This document shows positions 1 to 8,570 of a stretch of 35,041 bases of DNA, in pieces. Every line of letters begins with the position of its first letter. The stretch's first letter is position 1. This DNA comes from CAZXCQ01 sp964639275 (GTDB lineage: Bacteria > Desulfobacterota > DSM-4660 > Desulfatiglandales > Desulfatiglandaceae): positions 1 to 35,041 of the forward strand of contig CAZXCQ010000023.1 of the NCBI GenBank assembly GCA_964639275.1. Direction: 5' to 3'. A program made the position numbers and the translations under genes. Under the pieces are notes generated by a model. The model did not search any database. It saw nothing but the letters and a program-made list of their open reading frames with translations, and had not been told where the DNA came from.

Positions 1-38
1 GCCTCATTCACTTCATAAAACGGGGTCAACGCTTCCAT
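1..38 (-). CDS. 5' end of an unidentified gene, cut by the window edge
   Basis: On the minus strand an ATG at 38-36 opens a frame that runs off the window after 12 full codons (MEALTPFYEVNE). An AAAGGAG ribosome-binding site lies at 50-56, about 11 nt upstream, slightly long but acceptable. Too little protein is visible to assign a family. The call rests on the ribosome-binding site and open frame only, and chance is possible. Confidence 0.35.
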   Translation of the reverse strand, partial: MEALTPFYEVNE

Positions 39-323
39 GCCAGCAACTACTCCTTTCAGTCTCCCTGTAATTCAGAGTTATCCGCCAGTCAGGTGATCAA
101 GAAAATGTGATTTTTCTAACAAACCCCCCATCCAATGTCAACCGTTACCCTCCAGATCTTTGAAAGCCGTTCACGGGTTCAAAGGCTCAAGATTTCGGGT
201 TTCCTCCGCTCTGAGAGCGGGGACCTCCGCCCCAACTCCGGCGGACAAGTTTGACAGGTTTCATGATTTGTATCAATTTAGGTGTTACCATGATTTAGCA
301 TTTGGGGTTTCAGGATTGGCAAT
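39..323. repeat. Intergenic region with a REP-like element
   Basis: This gap has no convincing gene. At 164-180 it carries AAGCCGTTCACGGGTTC, a copy of the motif found at 27403-27420 and, inverted, at 7479-7496. A small hairpin, CCGCTC-TGA-GAGCGG (206-220), lies between it and the stop codon of the radical SAM gene, whose transcript reads towards it, so it may help end that transcript. There is no T-run directly after the stem. Confidence 0.45.
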
Positions 324-1271
324 CTAACCAAAGGGCCTTGTCCGCCGGAAATCGGGTAGAAATGGGGAAACCCCCTCCCCTTTCCCAGGGATCTTGTCAG
401 GAAACTGGACAAAAAGATGTTCAAAGCCAAGCTCTCTTGCATGGGTATAGACCTCCCTGAATTCCTCCGCTGTGACTGTTCGATTCAATGCCTCCTCTTT
501 ATGGTCCAAAACAGGATGGTATTGCGACATGAGGCTAAGCGGGAGCCCACGCCCAAACTCGACAAAAAGGCTTGTGAGGGCATCGATTGAATTCCTGATA
601 TTTCCGGGTAGGATCAGATGTCTTACCAGGACGCCTTTGCCTGCAACCTCGCTCCCCGTATAAAAGGAATCGAGAAAGCGCTTTTGTCTGACCATCTCGG
701 CGATCGCCCCAAGCGCAACATGTGGATAGTCGCGGCATCTGGAGAGTCTTTCGGCCAGGGATGAATCAGAATATTTGTAGTCAGGAAGATAGATATCGGC
801 ATGCCCTTTAGCCGCTTTCAACATCTGCACAGATTGGTAGCCGGAGAGATTATAGACCATCGGAAGATCAAGACCCTTTTTTCTCAGCCTCGAGACAAGC
901 CGAAACACATGGGGGAAGAAATGGTCAGGCGTTACAAGATTGATGTTATGGACATGATAGCGCTCAACCATTCCCAGCACAGCTTCAACCAGCCTTTTCA
1001 GGGTGGTCCTCACGCCAATCCCCCCGCTTGATATCTGATAATTCTGGCAGAAGGAACATCGAAGGGTACACCCAACGAAAAAGACCGCCCCAGAACCGTT
1101 CCTGCCCGTGATCGGGGGCTCTTCCCCGAGATGGGGCCCAACATGGGCGACCCGAATTTGATCGCTTTCTCCACAAAACCCTCGCCGCATCTTTCCATCT
1201 CCACTGGACCTGGAGACGCCACATCGGCGCGGGCAAAGGGTGCAGGCTTTATATGACTTGACGAGGTCCAT
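324..1271 (-). CDS. Radical SAM protein, PflX family (putative pyruvate-formate-lyase-activase-like)
   Basis: A 315-residue radical SAM enzyme. The AdoMet-cluster motif CTLRCSFC uses Cys68, Cys72 and Cys75. It is preceded by an N-terminal Cys cluster (Cys10, Cys13, Cys17, Cys33), and this arrangement is typical of the PflX family (COG1313), whose substrate is not established. PflX proteins resemble glycyl-radical-enzyme activases but are often, as here, not next to a glycyl radical enzyme. The ATG at 1271 has no strong ribosome-binding site upstream, but the conserved family start (YKACTLCPRRCG) falls right after it, so the start is probably correct. It is transcribed away from the divergent enoyl-CoA hydratase gene. 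The fold is clear, the specific role is not. Confidence 0.85.
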   Translation of the reverse strand: MDLVKSYKACTLCPRRCGVSRSSGDGKMRRGFCGESDQIRVAHVGPHLGEEPPITGRNGSGAVFFVGCTLRCSFCQNYQISSGGIGVRTTLKRLVEAVLGMVERYHVHNINLVTPDHFFPHVFRLVSRLRKKGLDLPMVYNLSGYQSVQMLKAAKGHADIYLPDYKYSDSSLAERLSRCRDYPHVALGAIAEMVRQKRFLDSFYTGSEVAGKGVLVRHLILPGNIRNSIDALTSLFVEFGRGLPLSLMSQYHPVLDHKEEALNRTVTAEEFREVYTHARELGFEHLFVQFPDKIPGKGEGVSPFLPDFRRTRPFG

Positions 1272-1468
1272 AGCGAGTGCAGCGTATCACTTGACTCCCT
1301 TGTGGGCAAGATCCATGGTAACTTGTCAAAAACGTAAGGGGTGAATGGATTCTGGACAGTTGACTTTGTTGGGAGAGCGTCCTAGTATTCCGCCGAACTT
1401 GGCCGGTCGTATCAATTTAGATTTCTCGAAAACTGGAACTGAGACAGGGCAATGGGGGCTCCGTGATT

Positions 1469-2266
1469 ATGAAAGACCCAGTACTCCTGGTCAGGCGAAA
1501 AGACAATTTCTGCACCCTGGTCCTGAACCGACCTGAAAAGAGAAACGCCCTTTCACCGGAGTTGCTTATCAAGTTCTCCCGGACCCTCGAAGAACTCTCG
1601 GAAGACCATACCATCCGCACCCTGATCATCACAGGCGCCGGAGACCGGGCCTTTTCTTCCGGATACGACATCACGGCCCTGCCGACGCGACCCGCCCCCG
1701 GTGTCAAACAGGACCTGAGTGACCGGATCCCCTTTGAATCGGCTATGCAACATATCGTGGATTACCCCTACCCGGTCATCGCCATGTTGAACGGATATGC
1801 CTTTGGGGGTGCCTGCGATCTGGCGGTCTCATGTGATATCCGGATCGCGGCCGATGATATCCGTATGGGAATGGTTGCGGCCAGGATGGGCCTGGTCTAT
1901 TCTCCGGAGGGGTTGAGGCGGTTTATCCAGACCATTGGACTCTCAAGGACAAAAGAGATATTCTTTTCCGGCCGCACCTATGACGCGGCAGATCTCAAAC
2001 AGCTCGGGCTGGTCGATTATCTGGTCCCCAGGTCCGAACTGGAGTCTTTTACCCATGACCTGGCAAGGGAGATCGCGAGAAATGCCCCCCTGTCCCTGAG
2101 GGGAATAAAAAAGATCTTGAATATGATCCTCCGTTCAGACAAGATGGGAAAAGAAGACCAACTGGAGGCCCACCGACTCATGGAAGAGGCCCTCAGGAGC
2201 CAGGACTTGAAGGAAGGCCAAACCGCGTTTCTTGAGAGACGCCGCCCCGTGTTCAGGGGCAAATAA
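1469..2266 (+). CDS. Enoyl-CoA hydratase/isomerase family protein
   Basis: A crotonase-superfamily protein of 265 residues, normal length for the family. It would hydrate 2-enoyl-CoA to 3-hydroxyacyl-CoA or catalyse a related crotonase reaction in the cytoplasm. Visible signatures are the N-terminal LNRPEKRNAL, the oxyanion-hole segment GAGDRAFSSGYD, the second oxyanion stretch NGYAFGGACDLAVSCD, and a Glu in the SPEGL region where hydratases carry a catalytic Glu. I chose the ATG at 1469 over an in-frame GTG at 1463. Just upstream (1448-1458) is GGGCAATGGGG, which resembles the local REP element, so the leader may overlap repeat DNA. The 3' gap to the nitronate monooxygenase gene (100 nt) holds TGCCTAAA repeats. 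Substrate specificity cannot be read. Confidence 0.88.
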   Translation: MKDPVLLVRRKDNFCTLVLNRPEKRNALSPELLIKFSRTLEELSEDHTIRTLIITGAGDRAFSSGYDITALPTRPAPGVKQDLSDRIPFESAMQHIVDYPYPVIAMLNGYAFGGACDLAVSCDIRIAADDIRMGMVAARMGLVYSPEGLRRFIQTIGLSRTKEIFFSGRTYDAADLKQLGLVDYLVPRSELESFTHDLAREIARNAPLSLRGIKKILNMILRSDKMGKEDQLEAHRLMEEALRSQDLKEGQTAFLERRRPVFRGK

Positions 2267-2289
2267 TATTGATGGTTTCGTAAAAGCCA

Positions 2290-2334
2290 CTGAAATGCCT
2301 AAAATGATCTAAAGTGCCTAAAATGCCTAAGATT
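2290..2334. repeat. Short TGCCTAAA-type intergenic repeats
   Basis: Three or four near-copies of a heptamer-like unit (TGCCTAAAATG, ATCTAAAGTG, TGCCTAAAATG, TGCCTAAG) lie between the hydratase stop codon and the ribosome-binding site of the next gene. The same unit, inverted, recurs at 5081-5108 and at 19853-19890, also between genes. The function is unknown. Confidence 0.6.
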
Positions 2335-2365
2335 GTAAGACTAACAAAACGGAAAGGAGCATCTT

Positions 2366-3520
2366 ATGGGCAAGAGAGTACTCAGAACCAAATTGTGTGA
2401 TATCTTAGATATTGAATACCCGATCCTGAGTGCAGGCATGGGACCCACGCTGATAGGAGAAAAGACCGGCGCCCCGGTCGAACTGGTCGTAGCCGTCTCA
2501 GAGGCCGGCGGGCTGGGCGTCCTGGGAGGCAGCGGTTTCACAGTCGATGAGTTAAGGAACGCCATTCGGGAAATCAAGGCCCTCACGGATAAACCATACG
2601 GTGTGGATCTCCTCCTCCCCAAACGCGTGGACACCCGCAAAGGCATGGAGGGGGAAGAGGTTACGCAACTGCCCCTCAGCCAGGTCCTGGAGATGCTCCC
2701 CAAACCCCATCTTGACTGGATTAAAAAAGTAAAAGAGGAACTGGAGCTCCCGGACGTTGATGTCATGGTCAGATTAAATACCACTACCATGCGACCCAAA
2801 GAGGCGATTCAGGTGTGCATCGAGGAGAGGGTACCCCTTTTTTGCGCCGGCCTCGGAAATCCGGGTTTTATGGTCGAGGACGCCCATGCCGTGGGAATGA
2901 AGGTGCTCGGGATTACCGGGAACGTAAAGAATGGCCGTCGCATAGCCGAATCGGGTGTGGATCTACTGGTGGCCCAGGGGCACGAAGGAGGCGGACACAC
3001 GGGTCGGATCGGGACCATGGCCCTGCTGCCCCAGGTTATCGACGTGGCATCCCCCGTGCCGGTCCTGGCCGCCGGTGGCATCGGGGACGGCCGGGGACTT
3101 GCAGCGGCCCTCGCCATGGGCTGTGTGGGTGTTTGGGTGGGCACCCGGTTTCTGGCCACGGACGAGGGGGGTGCCCTGGATATCAACAAGGAGCGCATCC
3201 TCCAATCCAACGACGAAGGGACACGTGTCAGTACGGCCTACACCGGAAAGACCTTGCGGGCGAGCCTCAATAAATTCCATCGGCTATGGGACGAATCCGG
3301 GCTTGACCCCATCCCCTTCCCCAACCAGGTTCTGATCTCCTCAGCGCTTCTCTGGAGTTTCCTTGAGGCCAACAAGACCGATTACGTGGGGGGCCTTGCC
3401 GGTCAAATCTCGGGGCTTATCCAGGATATCAAACCGGCCCGGCAGGTCCTGGAAGAAATGGTAGAGGAGGCGGTGGAGATCCTCACAAAAAGGCTGCCGG
3501 AAAACGTGGTTATGAAGTAA
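2366..3520 (+). CDS. Nitronate monooxygenase / 2-nitropropane dioxygenase-like FMN protein
   Basis: A 384-residue FMN-binding TIM-barrel protein of the NPD/FabK type. Signatures are the N-terminal YPILSAGMG, VSEAGGLGVLGGSG, the GHEGGGHTG motif (His206 onward, where FabK/NMO members carry the catalytic His), and the phosphate-binding stretch AAGGIGDGRGLAAALAMG followed by GTRFLATDE. An AAAGGAG ribosome-binding site at 2353-2359 supports the ATG at 2366. In anaerobes such proteins are unlikely to act as oxygenases; they are often found near acyl-CoA genes, where an enoyl-reductase-like role is possible but unproven. It lies co-oriented behind the enoyl-CoA hydratase and converges on the acyl-CoA synthetase gene. 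Confidence 0.85.
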   Translation: MGKRVLRTKLCDILDIEYPILSAGMGPTLIGEKTGAPVELVVAVSEAGGLGVLGGSGFTVDELRNAIREIKALTDKPYGVDLLLPKRVDTRKGMEGEEVTQLPLSQVLEMLPKPHLDWIKKVKEELELPDVDVMVRLNTTTMRPKEAIQVCIEERVPLFCAGLGNPGFMVEDAHAVGMKVLGITGNVKNGRRIAESGVDLLVAQGHEGGGHTGRIGTMALLPQVIDVASPVPVLAAGGIGDGRGLAAALAMGCVGVWVGTRFLATDEGGALDINKERILQSNDEGTRVSTAYTGKTLRASLNKFHRLWDESGLDPIPFPNQVLISSALLWSFLEANKTDYVGGLAGQISGLIQDIKPARQVLEEMVEEAVEILTKRLPENVVMK

Positions 3521-3527
3521 GCATGGC

Positions 3528-4967
3528 CTATAACCCGGCCCTGGTGCGCCTGGCCTGCCCTGACCAGCGGTAGAGGTGTACCAGGGCCCTTGCCGCCCGC
3601 CTTAGCGAAGGAAAGGCAGGAAACCCGGCCTCAAAGAACTGTCTCCTCAGGTGGACCCCGACGCCTGCCAGCTCTGGATCTCCACCGTCAGACTCCACCG
3701 TAAACACCGTTGGCTTCTTTTCCTCCCTGGCCTTCAGGTACCGGATGATCTCCGGTGTCGAGTCGGGCAGGTCGGGAAGGTGAAAGGCCATTCTGGGAAT
3801 CAGCCGGTCAACAATGATCATAGAAATATTGGGGTCGCCATAACCCAGCTCCAGGACCTCTTTCAGATACTCGGAGTCCTGGAAGACCCTGAACATATCC
3901 AGGGGATTTCCCGCGATAGAGCCCGCGGCAGGAACGCCCTTCCGAAGACGCTCCATGGTCTCACCAGAGAGCCGGGGCACATCAAGGCCTTCCCGGATGC
4001 ATGTGTCGCTGTATGCCACGCTGTTTCCCCCTCCCCCGCCCACAAGAAAGACCCCCTTGCCTTTGGGCGGAGAAAGCAATGCCAGGCCGATCAGGCTATC
4101 GGCCCACTCATCCATTGAGCGCACCCGGATTACCCCTGTCTGCGCGAAGAAGCCCTCCCAGATCCTGTTCTCACCGGACATGGCCCCCGTATGGGAGGCC
4201 GCTGTCATGGCCCCGGCTTCGCTCTCCCCCCCTTTCCAGAGGACAATGGGCTTTTCTTTGTTGACCTCCCTGGCAAGACGGAAGAACCTGCGGCCGTCCT
4301 GGACGCTCTCCAGGTATATGGCGATCACCCTGATGGCTTCGTCTTTTGCCATAAACTCAAGATAGTCGCAGCTCTCCAGGACCGCCCCGTTTCCAAAACT
4401 CACCGCCTTATTCACGCCCACCCCCAGAGAAGAGGTATATTCGGTCAGACGCTGGGTAATGCCGCCGCTCTGGGAGATGATACCCAGGGGCCCGTCCAGC
4501 CCGGGGATCGCCCCCCAGGCGGTCAGACGGGCGGAAGGACAGTACGGGCCCATGCAGTTGGGGCCGATCACCAGCAATCCCTTTTCTTTTGAGATGGACC
4601 GGATCTCCTGCTCAAGCCTTATCCCTTCCAGTGTCCCGGTCTCTTTGAAGCCCGAGGAGAGGATGTGAATATGTCGCAGGCCGATCCGGGCGCACTCATC
4701 CAGGATCGATGCGACCAGCCCTGCACCCACCGCCACGATGGCCAGATCTGGCACCTCCGGCAGGGCGGAAAGGCCGGGATAGGCCTTGAGTCCCTGTATC
4801 TCTTGTGCCTTCGGGTTTATCGGATAGATCCTCCCGGGAAAACCGGCCCCCAGGAGCTTTTGCAAAAAACTCGTCCCCCCGAATCGGAAACCTCCCCTGG
4901 CGACACCGACGATGGCAATACTCTTTGGATTAAAGAACTGTTTCAAATCGTAACCTCTCAGATCCAT
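3528..4967 (-). CDS. NDP-forming acyl-CoA synthetase, alpha (CoA-binding/ligase) subunit
   Basis: A 479-residue protein with the N-terminal CoA-binding domain (FNPKSIAIVGVARGG; PINPKAQEIQG; DLAIVAVGA) and the succinyl-CoA-synthetase-like ligase domain. The motif AASHTGAMSGE places the expected phospho-acceptor His at residue 259, matching the phosphohistidine of ADP-forming acetyl-CoA synthetases. These enzymes interconvert acyl-CoA plus NDP plus phosphate with the free acid, NTP and CoA, giving substrate-level ATP in anaerobes. No ATP-grasp beta subunit is fused or adjacent, so the partner must be elsewhere or this copy acts differently. The ATG at 4967 is the only sensible start; its ribosome-binding site is weak. 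It ends 7 nt from the convergent upstream gene. Confidence 0.87.
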   Translation of the reverse strand: MDLRGYDLKQFFNPKSIAIVGVARGGFRFGGTSFLQKLLGAGFPGRIYPINPKAQEIQGLKAYPGLSALPEVPDLAIVAVGAGLVASILDECARIGLRHIHILSSGFKETGTLEGIRLEQEIRSISKEKGLLVIGPNCMGPYCPSARLTAWGAIPGLDGPLGIISQSGGITQRLTEYTSSLGVGVNKAVSFGNGAVLESCDYLEFMAKDEAIRVIAIYLESVQDGRRFFRLAREVNKEKPIVLWKGGESEAGAMTAASHTGAMSGENRIWEGFFAQTGVIRVRSMDEWADSLIGLALLSPPKGKGVFLVGGGGGNSVAYSDTCIREGLDVPRLSGETMERLRKGVPAAGSIAGNPLDMFRVFQDSEYLKEVLELGYGDPNISMIIVDRLIPRMAFHLPDLPDSTPEIIRYLKAREEKKPTVFTVESDGGDPELAGVGVHLRRQFFEAGFPAFPSLRRAARALVHLYRWSGQARRTRAGL

Positions 4968-5080
4968 AAACCGATCCCTGTGTCACCCGGCGAGGCTTCG
5001 CCTTCCGGTCCCGGCACGGGGAAACCGACAAGTCAGTGGCCCAGACACTGATACAAGAAGACCGGTAGTCCATGCGAAAA

Positions 5081-5108
5081 ATCTTAGGCATTTCAGGCAC
5101 TTCAATGG
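5081..5108. repeat. TGCCTAAA-type repeat, inverted copy
   Basis: The stretch ATCTTAGGCATTTCAGGCAC is the reverse complement of the units seen at 2290-2334. It runs into the last codons of the acetyltransferase gene that ends at 5102. Confidence 0.45.
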
Positions 5109-5713
5109 ATATCCCTCTTCATCATCAAGGCATCCTGGCCTTCTGGGTAAAACCCCTTTTTAACCTCTGATAGGACAAAACCGTGCTTTTCAAAAAGCCT
5201 TTTTGCCGCGAGATTCCTGGGGGCAGTGTGCAGGATCAGCGTTTCCATATTTAGCTTCTGCGCCCTCTCTATCACCTTTGCCATAAGAAGATCCCCGATA
5301 CCGGACCTGTGTCTTTTGGGTTCTACCGCAATGGCCAGCAGCTCGCCCGCAAGGGAGAGATGCCAATCCTCAGAAGGCCTCCCCAACATGGCAAACCCCA
5401 CCGGTCTCCTTCCCATAGAGGCCAGGAGGGTAACGGCTATTCCCGACTCAAACCAGAGGGGCAACAGCTCTTCATAGGGGCCATAGATCCGAAAGACCTT
5501 TCGGCTGAGATGCCGGATAAAATCCGTATCCGCTTTGCCGGCCTCCCGCAGGGTGATCTGTTTTCTATGAACAGTCCTTTCCCTGCGAATACCCGGAGGT
5601 CCCGAGAGATCACCCTCTCTCCTTCCGGCACGACCGCCCAATGCCCTGGCCTGCCTCAACCTGGCAATCCGCTTGGTCTCACCATATTTTCCGAATCGAC
5701 CGCCCTTACCCAT
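5102..5713 (-). CDS. GNAT family N-acetyltransferase with basic N-terminal extension
   Basis: A 203-residue protein. The C-terminal about 155 residues form a GNAT fold: the acetyl-CoA-binding motif A reads LLAIAVEPKRHRSGIGDLLM (an R-x-x-G-x-G/A-like loop), followed by AAKRLFEKHGF typical of the last GNAT strands. The first about 48 residues (MGKGGRFGKYGETKRIARLRQ onward) are Arg/Lys/Gly-rich, are not part of the fold, and may bind RNA or protein. The start at 5713 has a GGGGGT just upstream; an alternative shorter start near residue 48 cannot be excluded. The acceptor substrate is unknown. It sits 134 nt upstream of, and on the same strand as, the acyl-CoA synthetase gene, so a role in acylating metabolic enzymes is possible (inference). 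Confidence 0.78.
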   Translation of the reverse strand: MGKGGRFGKYGETKRIARLRQARALGGRAGRREGDLSGPPGIRRERTVHRKQITLREAGKADTDFIRHLSRKVFRIYGPYEELLPLWFESGIAVTLLASMGRRPVGFAMLGRPSEDWHLSLAGELLAIAVEPKRHRSGIGDLLMAKVIERAQKLNMETLILHTAPRNLAAKRLFEKHGFVLSEVKKGFYPEGQDALMMKRDIH

Positions 5714-5911
5714 AAGACCCCCACACAGACCAGACTCCTAACCCCCGACTCCCGCCATGTCAAGAGACATCCTTAAAACCCTTTCGTACCAGCCCTTTCC
5801 CCTTGACACACAACAATGGCCACTCCTATACTCCTGTCACTCAGAAGCGGTCACTGTAATATCTTACCCGGCAGGCCCAATAACGCCAACTATAAGCATA
5901 AGGAGTTCATC

Positions 5912-7309
5912 ATGTCCACCATCTCCAATTCCTTTATCGAGCGCGACATCAAGACCCTGGTCCACCCTTACACTGACCTTGCACTCCACCGGGAAAAAGG
6001 CCCCCTCATCCTCGAACGCGGGGAGGGGATCTACGTCTGGGACAGCGATGGCAGGCAGTATATAGAGGGTCTCGCCGGCCTCTGGTGTACCGCCCTCGGC
6101 TTTGGCGAGGAGGCCCTGGTCGAAGCCGCCGCCAAACAGCTCAAAAAGCTGCCCTACTACCACCTCTTCGGCGGCAAAAGCCAGATACCGGCCATCGAGC
6201 TGGGTGAGCGGCTCAAGGGCATGGCGCCCATGCCCGTATCAAAGGTCTTTTTTGTAAACTCCGGTTCTGAGGCCAACGACACCCAGATCAAGCTGATCTG
6301 GTACTACAATAATGCCGTGGGCCGGCCCGAGAAGAAAAAGATCATCAGCCGAAACAAGGCCTATCACGGCGTGACAATAGCCACCGCGAGTCTCGCAGGA
6401 CTCCCGTTTGTGCACCAGAGTTTTGACCTTCCGATCGCCCGTATCCTCCACACCGACTGCCCCCATCATTATCGCTTTGCAGAGCCGGGAGAGACAGAGG
6501 AGGAATTCGCCACACGCCTTGCCCGAAATCTGGAAGAACTGATCATTCAGGAAGGCCCCGATACCGTGGCGGCCTTTATCGCTGAGCCTGTCATGGGGGC
6601 AGGCGGTGTGATTGTCCCGCCGAGGACCTATTTTGAAAAGGTGCAGGGGGTCCTCAAGAAGTATGAAATCATATTTATCGACGACGAGGTGATCTGTGGA
6701 TTTGGGCGCACGGGGAACGTGTTTGGATGCCAGACCTTTGGCTTTGTACCGGATACGATGTCGGTGGCAAAATCCTTGTCTTCGGCCTATCTCCCCGTAG
6801 GGGCGGTCCTTATCCCTGACTATATCTACGAGGCCATGATGACGGAGAGCCAGAAGCTCGGCACCTTTGGTCACGGATTTACCTATTCGGGGCACCCAAC
6901 CTGCACGGCGGTTGCCCTTAGAAACCTTGAACTTATGGAGGAGCGGGGAGTATTCGGGCACGTCCAGGGGGTCATACCACAATTTCAGAAACGCCTGAGT
7001 TCCCTGAGTGACCATCCCCTGGTGGGTGAAACAAGGGGCGTGGGATTGATGGGGGCCTGCGAATTGGTGGCTGACAAAGGATCAAAGCGCTCCTTTGACC
7101 CAAAACTGGGCGTGGGTGCATATTGCATCACTCGTGCCCTGGATTACGGGCTGATCGTACGCAGCCTGGGAGATACCGTCGCCTTCTGTCCCCCCTTGAT
7201 CATCACGGAGGATCAAATCGACGAACTATTTGACCGATTCTCACAGGCATTGGCAGACACCGAGGCATGGGTGGAAAAAGAGCAGCTTCGCACGGGATAT
7301 CATTTTTAA
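5912..7309 (+). CDS. Class III (omega) aminotransferase, PLP-dependent
   Basis: A 465-residue fold-type I aminotransferase. The internal aldimine Lys is Lys287 in SVAKSLSSAYLPVGA, and the PLP-ring-binding Asp is Asp258 in IDDEVICGFGRTG. Other family marks are VNSGSEANDTQIKL, NKAYHGVTIATASL and GFTYSGHPTCTAVAL. Members transfer amino groups from beta-alanine, taurine, putrescine or similar omega-amines to pyruvate or 2-oxoglutarate; the donor here is not determinable. The start at 5912 is preferred over an in-frame ATG at 5816 because AAGGAG (5900-5905) sits 6 nt upstream and because alignment with the family begins there. It converges with the hydroxyacyl-CoA dehydrogenase gene across a strong palindrome. 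Confidence 0.9.
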   Translation: MSTISNSFIERDIKTLVHPYTDLALHREKGPLILERGEGIYVWDSDGRQYIEGLAGLWCTALGFGEEALVEAAAKQLKKLPYYHLFGGKSQIPAIELGERLKGMAPMPVSKVFFVNSGSEANDTQIKLIWYYNNAVGRPEKKKIISRNKAYHGVTIATASLAGLPFVHQSFDLPIARILHTDCPHHYRFAEPGETEEEFATRLARNLEELIIQEGPDTVAAFIAEPVMGAGGVIVPPRTYFEKVQGVLKKYEIIFIDDEVICGFGRTGNVFGCQTFGFVPDTMSVAKSLSSAYLPVGAVLIPDYIYEAMMTESQKLGTFGHGFTYSGHPTCTAVALRNLELMEERGVFGHVQGVIPQFQKRLSSLSDHPLVGETRGVGLMGACELVADKGSKRSFDPKLGVGAYCITRALDYGLIVRSLGDTVAFCPPLIITEDQIDELFDRFSQALADTEAWVEKEQLRTGYHF

Positions 7310-7335
7310 CTTTTTTGTAACATTCTGACCGGTAT

Positions 7336-7380
7336 GAAAGCCGGGCAATGGGGGTTCAGAATCCCCATTGCCCGGCTTTC
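7336..7380. terminator. Perfect 18-bp inverted repeat between convergent genes (REP-like, probable bidirectional terminator)
   Basis: GAAAGCCGGGCAATGGGG (7336-7353) and its exact reverse complement (7363-7380) enclose a 9-nt loop. The right arm is followed by AAAAAGCTAACGTG. A relative with one bulged base lies at 8456-8492, and a partial copy at 12646-12670, so this is a repeat family rather than a simple terminator. Its position between two convergent stop codons fits transcription termination in both directions. Confidence 0.75.
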
Positions 7381-7478
7381 AAAAAGCTAACGTGTTTCCG
7401 GGGTTCTAATTTCAGTTCTTCCCCTAACCCTGAATCCCGATTCCTCAAGAAACCCTGTCGAAGATCCCTCTGGACGGG

Positions 7479-7496
7479 GAACCTGTGAACGGTTAC
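7479..7496 (-). repeat. GTAACCGTTCACAGGTTC repeat end, overlapping a stop codon
   Basis: Read on the minus strand, this 18-mer contains the TAA stop (7495-7493) of the dehydrogenase gene. The same motif begins at the stop codon of the IclR gene (27403-27420) and recurs at 27640-27657 and 164-180. Confidence 0.6.
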
Positions 7497-8392
7497 CCCT
7501 TGAGAAAATCGGGGGTGCTGTATTCCGGGTCCGGATACGTGTAGAACCCCTTTCCGGTCTTCCTGCCTAGTTCCTTTTGGTCAACCTTAGCCTTGAGGGC
7601 ATCCGGCGGATGATCCTTCGGGTCTTTTGATTCATTGTAATAGACCATCTCAATATTATAGACCACGTCCAGCCCCACATTGTCCATGAGCCCAAAGGGG
7701 CCTTGTGACATCCCTGTAAAGATCATCCAGGCCCGGTCAATATCCCTGAAATCCACAAACCCTTCCGCCCACATATACAGCGTCTCCCGTTTGATGGCAC
7801 GCCACACCCGGTTAAAACAGAACCCAAGGATCTCCTTGTTGACCGTGAGGGGGACGCACCCGACTGAGTGGATCCATACCTTGCCCGACTCCATGATCTC
7901 GGCCGTTGTTTCTTTGCCGCCCATGATATCCACCATATTTGCTCCCAGGGCCGGGAAATAGAAGTGGAGGTTCAGACACCTGTCGGAGCGGGTTGTGACA
8001 CCCTCAATCCTCGAAATAGGGATGGAAGAACTGTTGGTCGCGAGTATGGCCTTTGGGGGCGCAAGCGCGTCGATCTTTTTAAAGACCTCACGCTTGAGTT
8101 CCAGATCCTCCGGTACGGCCTCGATGATAAGGTCTGCGTCCCTGACTGCCTCACGCAATTCAGTACAAACCCTTACCTTCCCAGCCCCCTTCTCCCATTC
8201 TTCCACCGACACAACAGGGGTCACCCCCCTGCTCTCTATGAGGGATCCAAGGTCTTTCAGCGATCTTTCAAAGGACGCTTTATCCGAATCGTAGGCCGTA
8301 ACATCATAGTCAAAACAGGCGGAAAGGGTAGCAATCTGGCTGCCCAAAATACCTGTGCCCACCACCGCAACTCGGCTTATCTTCTCTGTCAT
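7493..8392 (-). CDS. 3-hydroxyacyl-CoA dehydrogenase family protein
   Basis: A 299-residue NAD-dependent dehydrogenase of the 3-hydroxybutyryl-CoA/3-hydroxyacyl-CoA type. The N-terminal Rossmann motif is VAVVGTGILGSQIA, with an acidic residue (YDSD) that fits NAD preference. The catalytic-His segment is NLHFYFPA, and the C-terminal helical domain carries GFCFNRVWRAIKRE and GPFGLMDNVGLDV. I chose the ATG at 8392 because GAGGAGGTG lies just upstream; an in-frame GTG at 8398 is within that site. The gene lies 186 nt downstream of the dehydratase activator, separated by a REP-like palindrome, so it may be a separate transcription unit of the same pathway. It could oxidise 3-hydroxyacyl-CoA formed by a crotonase. 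Confidence 0.88.
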   Translation of the reverse strand: MTEKISRVAVVGTGILGSQIATLSACFDYDVTAYDSDKASFERSLKDLGSLIESRGVTPVVSVEEWEKGAGKVRVCTELREAVRDADLIIEAVPEDLELKREVFKKIDALAPPKAILATNSSSIPISRIEGVTTRSDRCLNLHFYFPALGANMVDIMGGKETTAEIMESGKVWIHSVGCVPLTVNKEILGFCFNRVWRAIKRETLYMWAEGFVDFRDIDRAWMIFTGMSQGPFGLMDNVGLDVVYNIEMVYYNESKDPKDHPPDALKAKVDQKELGRKTGKGFYTYPDPEYSTPDFLKG

Positions 8393-8455
8393 CCCCACCT
8401 CCTCGCAACACTTTGGGTATCAATTTGCTAGCCTTTGTTAAAATTGACACTTGCA

Positions 8456-8492
8456 CCGGGCAATGTGGGGGTTCCGAATCCCCATTGCCCGG
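8456..8492. repeat. REP-like palindrome, second copy
   Basis: CCGGGCAATGTGGGG, a 9-nt loop, and CCCCATTGCCCGG form a hairpin with one bulged T. The flank TTTCAAACGGCTAAAGTGTTAC matches the flank of the copy at 12627-12660. It lies between the activator and dehydrogenase genes. Confidence 0.7.
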
Positions 8493-8570
8493 CTTTCAAA
8501 CGGCTAAAGTGTTACTACTTTGGCAATTTGAAACAAAACTTCTCAATATGAACCGTCCCACAATAGTCTT

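Noticed and set aside
6239..7015. 258-codon minus-strand frame opposite the aminotransferase
   Set aside because: It is the antisense shadow of conserved PLP-enzyme motifs and has no recognisable protein.
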